64,000 bases of DNA from Cyanobacteria bacterium SZAS-4 (GCA_018266255.1 JAFEAT010000014.1:62001-126000), one strand, 5' to 3'; counted from the first letter of the stretch, positions 17,957 through 25,907 are shown. The notes: generated by a model not told the origin, from the sequence alone. Program-made: numbers and translations.

Positions 17957-19228
17957 CTAACGTGCGTTGACTACGGCAAGGTCATCCCAGCTCGTTGTGT
18001 ATTCGGGTGTTTTGTATTCAGCTTTGATTTGCCAGGCTTTCTTTGTCCCTTCTCCAGCGAGGAACAAGGCACCTCTCCCGTACTTTTGATTGGTTGAATC
18101 TAGCGCCTGCATCATTCTTTTTGATTTTGCGTTGTCAACTTGAGACTGGAAAAGCGAGAGTTGCTGTCCGTCGTTTGATACTAAATTGGACAAAGTGACA
18201 CCAGCTTTCTGGTAAATCAAGCCCTCTTTGTAAATGCTGCGCAGGGCTTCAACAGCGTGTTTTACCAGCATCATACTGTCGTCGGTCGGATGTGGAAATC
18301 TAACCGTTGCACTCTCGGCATATGCGTCATCAAGATACGGATTCGTGCGAATGTACACAGTAATCTCATTTGCGCGTGTGCCATCGCCGCGCAGCTTTTC
18401 CGCAGCACGACTTGTATACATGGTCACTGCTTCTTCAAGCTCGAATAGTTCTGTCACTGGGCGACCAAACGAGCGCGACGACAAGATTTGTTTTCTTGCT
18501 TCGCTCATGTTCTCCATATCGATGCAGCTTATGCCTCGAAGCTCAGTGATCGTTCTTTTCATAACGACACTGAAACGTCTGCTCATCTCTTCTGCATCGC
18601 TCTCTCTCAGCGCATATGCAGAGGTGATGCCGAGCAATCTCAACCGCTCTTTCAGTTTCCTGCCGACTCCCCACACATCTCCAACATCGAACGATTGCAG
18701 AAGTTTTGCTTTGCGTTCATCGGAGAGCGAATTGTAATCCAGAACTCCATCTAACTTACTGTAAGATTTGGCCGTTGCGTTGCACAGTTTTGCCAGCGTT
18801 TTCGTCGGTGCGATACCTACGCAGACTGGCAATCCGAGCCATTGTTTGACGCGAGTGCGAATTTGAGTGCCGACTCCAGTTAGATCGCGCATGCCTGTTA
18901 AATGCAGAAAACTTTCGTCGATTGAATACACTTCTTGTTCGGGTGCAAATTCACCGATGACGCGCATTACTCGGGCAGACATATCTCCGTAAAGTGCATA
19001 GTTGGATGAAAGCACCTGGATGTCGTGCTGTTTGATCAGGGCTGAAATTTTGAAGAAGGGAACGCCCATGCCGACGCCCACTGCCTTCGCTTCGTTAGAA
19101 CGGGCGACCACGCAACCATCGTTATTTGAAAGAATGACGATGGGTTTATTTTGCAGCTTAGGATTGAACACGCGTTCGCACGAAGCATAGAAGTTGTTGC
19201 AATCTACCAGTGCGAATTGTTCTGGCAT
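17957..19228 (-). CDS. umuC: Y-family DNA polymerase V catalytic subunit UmuC
   Basis: A 423-residue translesion polymerase, the same length as E. coli UmuC (422). The catalytic centre is visible at FALVDCNNFYASCERVF (first metal Asp at residue 9) and VYSIDESFL (the Asp-Glu pair). Helix-hairpin-helix residues follow around VGDVWGVGRKLKERL, with the little-finger domain after about residue 240. With UmuD' it copies past DNA lesions at the cost of fidelity, usually under SOS control. The gene starts 7 bases after the umuD-like gene, the usual umuDC order. I did not find a recognisable LexA box upstream. Confidence 0.94.
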   Translation of the reverse strand: MPEQFALVDCNNFYASCERVFNPKLQNKPIVILSNNDGCVVARSNEAKAVGVGMGVPFFKISALIKQHDIQVLSSNYALYGDMSARVMRVIGEFAPEQEVYSIDESFLHLTGMRDLTGVGTQIRTRVKQWLGLPVCVGIAPTKTLAKLCNATAKSYSKLDGVLDYNSLSDERKAKLLQSFDVGDVWGVGRKLKERLRLLGITSAYALRESDAEEMSRRFSVVMKRTITELRGISCIDMENMSEARKQILSSRSFGRPVTELFELEEAVTMYTSRAAEKLRGDGTRANEITVYIRTNPYLDDAYAESATVRFPHPTDDSMMLVKHAVEALRSIYKEGLIYQKAGVTLSNLVSNDGQQLSLFQSQVDNAKSKRMMQALDSTNQKYGRGALFLAGEGTKKAWQIKAEYKTPEYTTSWDDLAVVNAR

Positions 19229-19235
19229 GGTGATA

Positions 19236-19634
19236 CTACAATTGGTGCACTACGCTAGTGGCAACTCCCCAGATTTCGGCTGAGTCGTTGTTGTTCAAAC
19301 TTATCGGTGCAGAAGCATCGTCTGCGACGAGTTTGACTTCCCCACTTTGCTTTTGAAAATGTCTGACGACGAGATCTCCATCGACTGCCGCCACCACCAC
19401 TTTTCCATTGCTCGCAGTGACGGACCGGTCGACAATCAAAATGTCGCCATCGTGAATGCCGCTTGCTTCCATGGCGGTGCCTTTGACGCGCAAAAAGAAA
19501 GTGGCCGGGTGATTTTTGATCAGTAGTTCATTTAGATCGAGCGGCAGTTGAAGATGATCGTCTGCTGGTGACGGAAAACCGGCTGAGGTCTGCGCACCGA
19601 TTTCGTGCTTAGGTATGCGATTCGACTCTTCCAT
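19236..19634 (-). CDS. UmuD-like protein with both catalytic residues replaced
   Basis: A 132-residue homologue of UmuD (S24 peptidase fold). It shares GFPSPADD at the cleavage region, DLNELLI, then KGTAMEASGIHDGDILIVD and VAAVDGDLVVRHFQK with E. coli UmuD. In E. coli the nucleophile Ser60 sits in GDSM and the general base Lys97 lies 37 residues later. Here those positions are Ala54 (GTAM, codon GCC) and Arg91, also exactly 37 apart, so RecA-stimulated self-cleavage should not work. The Ala18-Gly19 scissile pair is still present. It precedes umuC by 7 bases. It may act uncleaved, be trimmed in trans by LexA or another protease, or serve as an inhibitor or structural subunit of the polymerase. 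It could also be degenerate. Confidence 0.88.
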   Translation of the reverse strand: MEESNRIPKHEIGAQTSAGFPSPADDHLQLPLDLNELLIKNHPATFFLRVKGTAMEASGIHDGDILIVDRSVTASNGKVVVAAVDGDLVVRHFQKQSGEVKLVADDASAPISLNNNDSAEIWGVATSVVHQL

Positions 19635-19651
19635 GCCCTAAGTGTAGCGAA

Positions 19652-20086
19652 TTAGTGCTTTGTTGAGCTGACGCTGACGATCAGTTTTGCAGTGCGTGGG
19701 CGGCGCGGAGTTTTGCTTCGCTTTGGTGCCACTTTATTGGCCACTACTGTTTCAATGATTTGTCTGTCGACCCAGCCGCGGCGCACCAGAATCTCGCCCA
19801 GCTTTTCGCCACAATGTCTCTGTTCTAAAATCGCCAGCCAGAGTTGTTCCATGCCGATGTAGCCCAGACCCAGCAGTCGTTCGCCTAATCGCGACCGCAT
19901 TGGCGGCAAACATTCTTTCAAACCTGAATATGGTAGCCAACCTTTAAGCAAGCAGATCTCGCCGAGGAGGAGTCCTGTTTCGGTCTGCAACTGCAGCGCC
20001 TCGACCAGTTTTTCTTCCGATAGTAGACCTGATTCGAGCAGTCGCTGCCCGATCAAGGATGCCTGCAATTTTTCCGGTTGAATCAC
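19652..20086 (-). CDS. MshEN-like (type II secretion ATPase N-terminal domain) duplicated protein
   Basis: A 144-residue protein built of two copies of the motif LGxxLLxxGLLSxExLxxAL: first at about residues 13-55 (IGQRLLESGLLSEEKLVEAL), then at about 66-110 (LGERLLGLGYIGMEQLWLAI, LGEILVRRGWVDRQII). This pattern is that of the MshEN/GspE N-terminal domain, some of which bind c-di-GMP. No ATPase domain is attached. The C-terminus is a basic tail (KRSKTPRRPRTAK). It lies 17 bases upstream of the umuD-like gene on the same strand, so it may lead the umuDC transcript, an unusual partner. Confidence 0.7.
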   Translation of the reverse strand: MIQPEKLQASLIGQRLLESGLLSEEKLVEALQLQTETGLLLGEICLLKGWLPYSGLKECLPPMRSRLGERLLGLGYIGMEQLWLAILEQRHCGEKLGEILVRRGWVDRQIIETVVANKVAPKRSKTPRRPRTAKLIVSVSSTKH

Positions 20087-20133
20087 GATACTTTGAGTGG
20101 TGCCTGAAAAACGGACCGTAATAACAATCGTGC

Positions 20134-22554
20134 CTAAGAATCTACCGCAATAACAATATGGTCTCCTGCAATGCCTATTCTAGTACCATTTTTGTCTATC
20201 GCCCAGGCCCTACCCTCATATAATCCGAGCCCTTTGAAGTTTTTTCGTTCTAATGTCACTGATCCAACTGGTCCGTCGCCCTTCAGTTGAGCGTCCGAAT
20301 TGACGACTGTGCTTGGTTCTTCGGTGTTTTGCGAACTGAACAGAAGGTTGGTTTTAGTGATTTCAAAAATAATCGAGTGCGCATTTTTGATCCCAGAAAC
20401 GTCGTATGTGATTTTGCACTCGGGTTTATCTTTGCCCAGGTGCAAAAATCCTTTCGTCCCTAAATAATCTGATTTTTCGAAGTTGATCGACGGCATCAAT
20501 TGTCGCGCTGGTATCAACTCGATCGATTTTACGGTTATGCTCGAAGCTTCTGGGAAAAGGATTCTAAAGGCATGAATGGTGCCGCCCAGCGCAAAATCTG
20601 GCAATGCTCGCAGTGGAAAAAGAATAGTTTGTGGCTTGTCTTCCTGTTTTAATTCCGAATGAACTCGGTTGTGGAAGTCGGTTTCTGGCAGCAAATCGTT
20701 CGTGTAGACGAGGTCGGCTCCTGGATGCTTGACTGGCCCGTGAATTTGCAGGCCACTCACAGTGATTTGCAGAAAGTCTGCGTTAAAGCTCGGCAGACCC
20801 GCTGGCTTGACCAACATCGTCGGGCGGGCACGAACGTTTTCGGTGTGTAGTGTGATGCCACCATCTGCGGCGTCGATGATTTTTGTTTCACCGGCTCCAT
20901 AGGCGACTTGTTCCAGGTCTTTGCCAGACCACTGACGCGTTCCGTTTTCGTTCAAATCTTCAGTTTTTGGAATAGTGACCGGGTCGAATTTAAGTGTCTC
21001 TTGATTCCAACGCGCTACTTTGATGACATCGCGGTGCTTCGAGATCGACTCTTTGAGGAAACCAAAAGGAAGAATCGGTTCGAACCGGTTAACCATCAAG
21101 CAGTTGCTTACGTTGCGGATAAACTGCGGTTCCATGGTCATGCCAGCGACGGCGTTGCGGCAAACGTAGGCTCCATGAATTTCGTCTGGAAGTCCAACCA
21201 GCATTACTTGCGGATCGCCAGGAAATTGAGTGTAAAGCTCGATCAATCCCTTGCGGATGGCGTTGGCCTGTTGCCCTGCCTGTGCCCAGGGCGCATTGTT
21301 CGAGTACAGAAGCACTGCGGCCAGAAGCCAGGCACCGACAAACAAAACTCTCTTTAGATAGACGAGCCAGCGTTGGCCTGTGCCACCATCAGCGAAGGCG
21401 AGCGCCAGACCGGCGGCAATCGGAACTGTGGCTAGATAAGCCAGTCTGCTTCCCTGCATGTCGTCGGCGATGGCAAAGATTTTGTAGACGGGCGCGAGGC
21501 AAAATGCTGTCCAAATTACGAAAAATGCGGCGCAGCGAATCAGCCCTCGGTTGCGGAAGCAGTTGAAAAGACCCAGCGCAAACATGCTTGCCATGACGAT
21601 TTCCCAACCGATCACCCAGCCATTGTGATCGCCCATTAAGGTTTTGTTCGCGGGAACGAAGAGCATCTTCAGGCCGTGAAGCCAGCCACCGAGGAACTGT
21701 TTCATGTTGGAGATGAAGAGCAGGTCGTCATCGTAGCCGCCGACGAATGTGCCCAACGCCCAGTAACGCACACCGAAATATGCCACCAGTAATAACCAGA
21801 AGGGAATCGTCGGTTTGACCATGTTGATGATGGCGCCGATACCGGGAATTTTTTTCCAGTCGTAGGCGATGCACAATTCGTAGAGCAACAACGTTGCCGG
21901 AATAGTCAGCGCCATCTCTTTTGATAGAAGACCGAGCACCATAAATATGATTGGTAGTGCGATGTTGCCGCGTTGTGTGCGCCATCGCATGTAGCACCAC
22001 AAGCTGGCGAGGAAAAAAGCCGTGACGATAGCATCGACGCGACCAGTGATCCACGAAACAGCTTCGGGATGCAGCGGATAAAGGGCGAAAAGTCCCGACG
22101 CCATGACAGGAAACCAAAAACTGGTGCGGTTGGTCGTGGCGCGCTGAATGTCTTTGACGATGAAGAAGAGCAGAATCGCCGATGCTAATAAGAAGAAGAG
22201 ATTGGTGAGATGAAAAGAGATGCCGTTGGTTCCAGAGATCAGGTAGTCGGTCACCATGAAGACTGAAATGAGAGGACGGTAGAACTTTGTCGTCGTGCCA
22301 TCTAGCCACGAGCTGTGGAAGTTGCGCAGTATCAACTCAGGATTTTTGACCGCATCTTTTAACCAGGCGAGATGAACGAAGTCATCGCCGACGAACCAGT
22401 TGAACAGCACAGACGAATATGCGGCTGTCGCAATCAAGCAGATGAAGATCAATGCGGTCAGTGTTGCTTGTTTTTCAGTTTTGAAGAATTTGTTTGGATA
22501 GTCTTTTGGTTCTTCGACCGTAGCGTTTGAGCCGCCACTGAATACGGTGCTCAT
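20134..22554 (-). CDS. Large multi-pass membrane protein, GT-C-type glycosyltransferase-like
   Basis: An 806-residue protein. About residues 30-420 hold some ten to twelve membrane helices. The first periplasmic loop contains FNWFVGDDFVHL, with the acidic pair expected at the catalytic centre of GT-C transferases (PMT/ArnT type) that use polyprenyl-phosphate sugars. FYRPLISV and LYPLHPEAVSWITGRVDA are typical of this membrane family. From about 420 to the end is a soluble, beta-rich domain, presumably periplasmic. The gene is the last of a three-gene operon with an aminotransferase and a hexapeptide acyltransferase (2-base spacings), so it probably transfers an amino-acylated sugar to a surface molecule. 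Acceptor and donor are not known. Confidence 0.78.
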   Translation of the reverse strand: MSTVFSGGSNATVEEPKDYPNKFFKTEKQATLTALIFICLIATAAYSSVLFNWFVGDDFVHLAWLKDAVKNPELILRNFHSSWLDGTTTKFYRPLISVFMVTDYLISGTNGISFHLTNLFFLLASAILLFFIVKDIQRATTNRTSFWFPVMASGLFALYPLHPEAVSWITGRVDAIVTAFFLASLWCYMRWRTQRGNIALPIIFMVLGLLSKEMALTIPATLLLYELCIAYDWKKIPGIGAIINMVKPTIPFWLLLVAYFGVRYWALGTFVGGYDDDLLFISNMKQFLGGWLHGLKMLFVPANKTLMGDHNGWVIGWEIVMASMFALGLFNCFRNRGLIRCAAFFVIWTAFCLAPVYKIFAIADDMQGSRLAYLATVPIAAGLALAFADGGTGQRWLVYLKRVLFVGAWLLAAVLLYSNNAPWAQAGQQANAIRKGLIELYTQFPGDPQVMLVGLPDEIHGAYVCRNAVAGMTMEPQFIRNVSNCLMVNRFEPILPFGFLKESISKHRDVIKVARWNQETLKFDPVTIPKTEDLNENGTRQWSGKDLEQVAYGAGETKIIDAADGGITLHTENVRARPTMLVKPAGLPSFNADFLQITVSGLQIHGPVKHPGADLVYTNDLLPETDFHNRVHSELKQEDKPQTILFPLRALPDFALGGTIHAFRILFPEASSITVKSIELIPARQLMPSINFEKSDYLGTKGFLHLGKDKPECKITYDVSGIKNAHSIIFEITKTNLLFSSQNTEEPSTVVNSDAQLKGDGPVGSVTLERKNFKGLGLYEGRAWAIDKNGTRIGIAGDHIVIAVDS

Positions 22555-22556
22555 GG

Positions 22557-23345
22557 CTATTTCGACTCTTGTGATGATTCCAATGCCACGTCGTATGCTG
22601 GGCGGTCTTCCAGGTGACAGCGCACCTCTTCACGTCTTTTCAAAACTTTGGCTGGTGAACCTGCTGCCACCATTCCGTCGGGAACATCTTTAGTCACCAC
22701 TGACGCGCCAGCGATTACGCAATTTTTGCCAATTTTGACCCGGGGCAAGAGCAGAACTTTCGCACCGATGATTGAACCGGCTCCGATTGTCGGACCCTCT
22801 CTGCCGATCTGGCAGGGCGGATGCAAACTATCAGTGGTGCAAGACATTGGGTAAAAGTGGACGTTGTCTTCCACTGTGGTATGTGTGGCGATGAAAACGT
22901 TGTTGTGAAAGCGACAGTTGTCGCCTACTTTGATAGTGCCATCTGATTGCGAAAGTGTGCCGAAGCTGCAGTTGTCGCCAAAGTGACTGCCTTCACGAAT
23001 GACGCATCGATTGCCCGTCTGAAAGCCTCGACCCATGGAAGAGCCCGCATAAAGAATGGCTCCAGCTCGAATTACACTGTCTGGTCCAATGCGCAATTCT
23101 GGATTGACATAGTCGCTACCTTTTTTATAGCCACCGAGCCTTTCGCCAAGAATACATTGCGCACCGATGTGAGTGTTCGCACCGATGTGGACGTTCTCGT
23201 AGATGATTGTGCCAGGCTCGATCGTGACGTTGTCGCCAATGACGCAGCCCGATGCGATCATCACAAGTGGTGCGATCGTCACATTCTTGCCGATTTTAGC
23301 CTCTGGACTAATTGATGAGCAGCTAACATCGACAGATTGAATCAT
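22557..23345 (-). CDS. Left-handed beta-helix acyltransferase (hexapeptide family)
   Basis: A 262-residue trimeric-type acyltransferase with tandem hexapeptide repeats ([LIV]-G-x4) from about residue 12 to 225, for example IGKNVTIAPLVMIASGCVIG and IGAGSIIGAKVLLLPRVKIG. The layout is close to LpxA/LpxD/WbpD-type sugar N-acyltransferases, which use acetyl-CoA or acyl-ACP. The catalytic His is probably the one in FIATHTTVED or in TDSLHPPC. Between the 403-residue aminotransferase (1-base gap) and the membrane transferase (2-base gap) it most likely acylates the newly made amino sugar. The C-terminal 30 residues are charged and non-repetitive. Confidence 0.85.
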   Translation of the reverse strand: MIQSVDVSCSSISPEAKIGKNVTIAPLVMIASGCVIGDNVTIEPGTIIYENVHIGANTHIGAQCILGERLGGYKKGSDYVNPELRIGPDSVIRAGAILYAGSSMGRGFQTGNRCVIREGSHFGDNCSFGTLSQSDGTIKVGDNCRFHNNVFIATHTTVEDNVHFYPMSCTTDSLHPPCQIGREGPTIGAGSIIGAKVLLLPRVKIGKNCVIAGASVVTKDVPDGMVAAGSPAKVLKRREEVRCHLEDRPAYDVALESSQESK

Positions 23346-23346
23346 T

Positions 23347-24558
23347 TTATCCAGTGAAGACAGGAGTTGCGCCCGCTACCGGTGCGAATGCGGCGCGCTC
23401 AGCGATTACGTCTCTAATGGTGGCAACGATTGTATTGACCTGATCATTTGTCAGCTCTGGATACATCGGTAGCGAGACCACTTCGTTAGCGAGGGTTTCG
23501 GCTACTGGGAAGTCTCCATGCTTGTATCCGAGATACGCAAATGCCTGTTGCACATGTAGAGGCACAGGATAATAGCACATAGAGCCAATTCCACGCTCCG
23601 CAAGCTGTTTAACCATTTGGTCTCGAGCGTTGGCATTTGACTTCTGGTCAGAGAGAACACGCACGGTGTATTGATGCCAAACGTGAGTGAGCAATTGTCG
23701 AGCCACTGACGATGGGACTCCTGGCAAACCGATGCTTGGTGCAACGACGCCTTGAACTCCTTTGAACGCCTGTTCGTACATGTCTGCAACGGTCTGGCGA
23801 CCGTCGTTCCACTTCTTGAGATATGGCAATTTGGTCAACAAGACCGCTGCTTGAATCTCATCGAGTCTGCTGTTGACGCCGAGTTCTTCGTGGAAATAGC
23901 GCTGTTTGGAACCGTGGGCACGCAAGCACTTCAATCTTTCGGCTGTTTCAGGATTGTTAGTGACGAGCATACCGGCATCACCGGCGGCACCAAGGTTTTT
24001 GGTTGGATAGAAGCTGGTGCATGCGACGTCACCAAACGATCCAGTTGGCTTTCCTTTATATAGAGCGCCGATGGCTTGAGCATTGTCCTCAATCACTTTG
24101 AGGTTGAAACGCTCTGCCAGCTCCATAATTGCGTCCATGTCAGCAGGCAGTCCATACAAATGCACCGGCATGATCGCTTTGGTGCGTGGTGTGATGGCGG
24201 CTTCAATAAGTCTTGGGTCAATGTTAAACGTCAGTTCATCTGCATCGACAAAAACTGGAGTGGCACCACGCAGAGTGATTGCTTCGACAGTCGCGGCAAA
24301 CGTGAAAGGGGAAGTGATTACTTCATCGCCAGGTCCGATGTTCAGTGCCCACAACGCAAGAACAAGGGCGTCGGTTCCATTTGCTACGCCGATTCCATAC
24401 TTGCATCCGCTGATTGCGGCAATTTCTTGTTCGAGTTTGATACCACATTGTCCGAGGATGTAGCTTCCGCTTCGGAGTACATCAAGCACCGCTTGTTCGA
24501 TTTCGGAACCAATTGATTTGTACTGCTCTTTAAGATTCAGCAGAGGAATATTTGTCAT
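23347..24558 (-). CDS. DegT/DnrJ/EryC1-family sugar aminotransferase
   Basis: A 403-residue PLP enzyme that aminates a keto sugar nucleotide (WbpE/WlbC/ArnB type). K187 in SFYPTKNLGAAGDAG binds PLP; GVANGTDALVLAL binds the phosphate, and EDNAQAIGA holds the cofactor Asp. The N-terminus (IPLLNLKEQYKSI) and length are normal. It is first of three genes on one transcript with 1- and 2-base spacings, followed by an acyltransferase and a membrane glycosyltransferase. Together they would make an N-acylated amino sugar for lipopolysaccharide or a capsule-like polymer. The dehydrogenase or dehydratase that makes the keto sugar is not in the window. Confidence 0.92.
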   Translation of the reverse strand: MTNIPLLNLKEQYKSIGSEIEQAVLDVLRSGSYILGQCGIKLEQEIAAISGCKYGIGVANGTDALVLALWALNIGPGDEVITSPFTFAATVEAITLRGATPVFVDADELTFNIDPRLIEAAITPRTKAIMPVHLYGLPADMDAIMELAERFNLKVIEDNAQAIGALYKGKPTGSFGDVACTSFYPTKNLGAAGDAGMLVTNNPETAERLKCLRAHGSKQRYFHEELGVNSRLDEIQAAVLLTKLPYLKKWNDGRQTVADMYEQAFKGVQGVVAPSIGLPGVPSSVARQLLTHVWHQYTVRVLSDQKSNANARDQMVKQLAERGIGSMCYYPVPLHVQQAFAYLGYKHGDFPVAETLANEVVSLPMYPELTNDQVNTIVATIRDVIAERAAFAPVAGATPVFTG

Positions 24559-24916
24559 ACGTGATTTGATACCTGGTAACTATTCACCGGAGGACGTGCA
24601 GAGTCTAACTGGTCTGGTCAGGTGAATAACAGGTGCACAAAATAAGGTTGCGGAGTGGATTTTGGTGAGATGGCGTTAATGGCTTGAATTGCCGATCTCT
24701 GCAAGGTTCACGCATTAAGCGGCGCACATTTTTCGTTGTTAAAAATTTCTTCTTATCAACACAAGTTATCAATAGATTCAGTTTGTGGGGCCCAGATTGT
24801 GGTTTCGATTGGCCTTCCTGGCCGGTGCTTAACTTGACGGTTTTGCTTCGTTTTCGAGATTTGATGTGACTGGTTCTCGCGAGGCCTTACAAACTTGTGC
24901 TTAATTAGATGCTTTG
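24559..24916. other. Non-coding stretch upstream of the sugar operon
   Basis: No convincing gene on either strand. The part next to the operon start presumably holds its promoter (minus strand). An AT-rich patch lies around 24730-24790 and contains TTATCAACA (24753-24761) and TTATCAATA (24766-24774), each close to a DnaA box. I do not regard that as enough to call an origin. The 13-bp repeat array follows at 24917. Confidence 0.5.
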
Positions 24917-25050
24917 TCGGATCTGATTGTCGGATTTGATTGTCGGATCTGTTTGACAGACCTGCCTGACGGACCAGCTTGACGGACCTGTTTGACAGAC
25001 CCGCTTGACGGGTCTGTATGACGGATCTGTTTGACGGATCTGTATGACGG
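24917..25050. repeat. 13-bp tandem repeat array, just over ten units
   Basis: Ten consecutive 13-base units start at 24917 and then every 13 bases to 25034, with a partial unit at 25047. The consensus is close to ACGGATCTGTTTG; units vary at two to four positions, and unit starts alternate TCGG, ACAG and ACGG. The array lies between the sugar operon promoter region and the terminator of the RHH gene. Read on the minus strand, three units give a 13-residue protein period, but the frame runs through the terminator and is not believed. Confidence 0.92.
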
Positions 25051-25088
25051 CTCGGGTCGGCTGATTCTGAGCAAATATGGTGGCGCGC

Positions 25089-25114
25089 AAAAAAGGAGGT
25101 TCTTTCGAACCTCC
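25089..25114 (-). terminator. Intrinsic terminator of the ribbon-helix-helix gene
   Basis: A perfect 8-bp stem, GGAGGTTC (25095-25102) with GAACCTCC (25107-25114) and a TTTC loop. On the minus strand it is followed by six T (plus-strand A run 25089-25094), the standard rho-independent form. It lies about 75 bases past the stop at 25189. Confidence 0.9.
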
Positions 25115-25188
25115 CCCTTTGAATTCTTGGTTTGTGCAGCGTGGACGCTCCATTACTATTGGATGTCTTGCCGCTTCAAGAGCTCGTT

Positions 25189-25521
25189 CTATCTCTTTTT
25201 GCCGCCTGATACTGCGACTGTTCTTGAAAGAGCGTTGGTGACGAACAGATTGAGGCTGACGCCTTCTTTTTCTGCACGGTCAACTAGAGCTTGGTGCAAA
25301 GACTTTGGCAAACGTACTGTGAATTTGCCGCTGAACTTTGTGTAATCGCTATCTGACTTGGAGGCCGATGGTGCCTTTGCTTTGCTGGTGTGTTTGGCAG
25401 CACTCTTACGAGGAGCAACCTTACGAGCCAAGCTTACTTTCTTGTGAGCAGCTTTAGCAGGGCGAGCCGATTTAGCTGCCGATTTTTTGGCCTTCGCAGG
25501 TTTGCGGGCATTTCCTGTCAT
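25189..25521 (-). CDS. Ribbon-helix-helix protein with a histone-H1-like basic tail
   Basis: From the ATG at 25521, preceded by a strong AAGGAGAG ribosome site, it encodes 110 residues. A longer frame to 25647 exists, but the ribosome site and the odd extra residues argue for 25521. Residues 1-58 are Lys/Ala/Ser-rich (PAKAKKSAAKSA, RKSAAKHTSKAKA), like histone H1 or bacterial H1-like proteins. Residues 64-103 match a HicB/Arc-type ribbon-helix-helix (GKFTVRLPKSLHQALVDRAE, then VSLNLFVTNALSR). The fold binds DNA as a dimer through its strand. The basic tail would add non-specific DNA binding, so a nucleoid-associated or condensing role is plausible. No HicA-like toxin is next to it. It ends at a clear terminator. 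Confidence 0.85.
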   Translation of the reverse strand: MTGNARKPAKAKKSAAKSARPAKAAHKKVSLARKVAPRKSAAKHTSKAKAPSASKSDSDYTKFSGKFTVRLPKSLHQALVDRAEKEGVSLNLFVTNALSRTVAVSGGKKR

Positions 25522-25641
25522 GTCTCTCTCCTTTGGACTGTGGGGATAGTTGCTCAGAACTTTTCCGAGCGAGTACGTGCGAGGGCTGTGACTAGCCCTT
25601 GCGAGTCGCTTGCGGTTGGTCCGAGCGACCGAGGTTTGGTA

Positions 25642-25668
25642 TGCCACCTACCACCATCTTAGGTGGCA
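25642..25668. repeat. Perfect 9-bp inverted repeat upstream of the RHH gene
   Basis: TGCCACCTA (25642-25650) and TAGGTGGCA (25660-25668) with a 9-base spacer, about 120 bases upstream of the ribbon-helix-helix start. The size and symmetry suit an operator for a dimeric repressor, possibly the RHH protein itself, or an RNA hairpin. Confidence 0.7.
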
Positions 25669-25781
25669 AAACAATTGTATCAAAAGATCTATCTGGTGGC
25701 CATGTAATGCATATACCAAATGGTGCCCTCTGCTAAACCCGTCGGGCGCCTTAATTCGGGAAACGCGCTCCACTGCTGGTG

Positions 25782-25850
25782 CGGCACCACTTTTAATGGC
25801 TGGTATCACCGATGATTAAAAGTTACAGAACATTACTAAAAGTGGTGCCG
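25782..25850. repeat. Nested inverted repeats with mutually exclusive pairings
   Basis: The arm CGGCACCACTTTTA (25782-25795) is perfectly complementary to TAAAAGTGGTGCCG (25837-25850), 14 bp. Part of the same arm, ACTTTTAAT (25789-25797), also pairs perfectly with ATTAAAAGT (25815-25823). One strand can therefore form either a 9-bp inner hairpin or a 14-bp outer one, but not both. No gene covers the segment; the nearest downstream gene is the glycosyltransferase at 26020. Confidence 0.85.
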
Positions 25851-25907
25851 AACCACCCGTGGGGCCAAATATGGTGCCTCCAATCGATGATAAATTCAGA
25901 CGCCCAA

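Noticed and set aside
24740..24780. Two DnaA-box-like words (TTATCAACA, TTATCAATA) near the 13-bp array, suggesting an origin
   Set aside because: Each differs from the consensus, only two are present, the array is not AT-rich, and no dnaA, dnaN or gidA is in the window. Kept only as a side note in the array finding.
24905..25153. Minus-strand frame over the 13-bp array giving a 13-residue protein repeat
   Set aside because: It runs through the intrinsic terminator of the RHH gene and has no ribosome site. A 13-bp period (39 = 3 x 13) gives a protein repeat by arithmetic alone.
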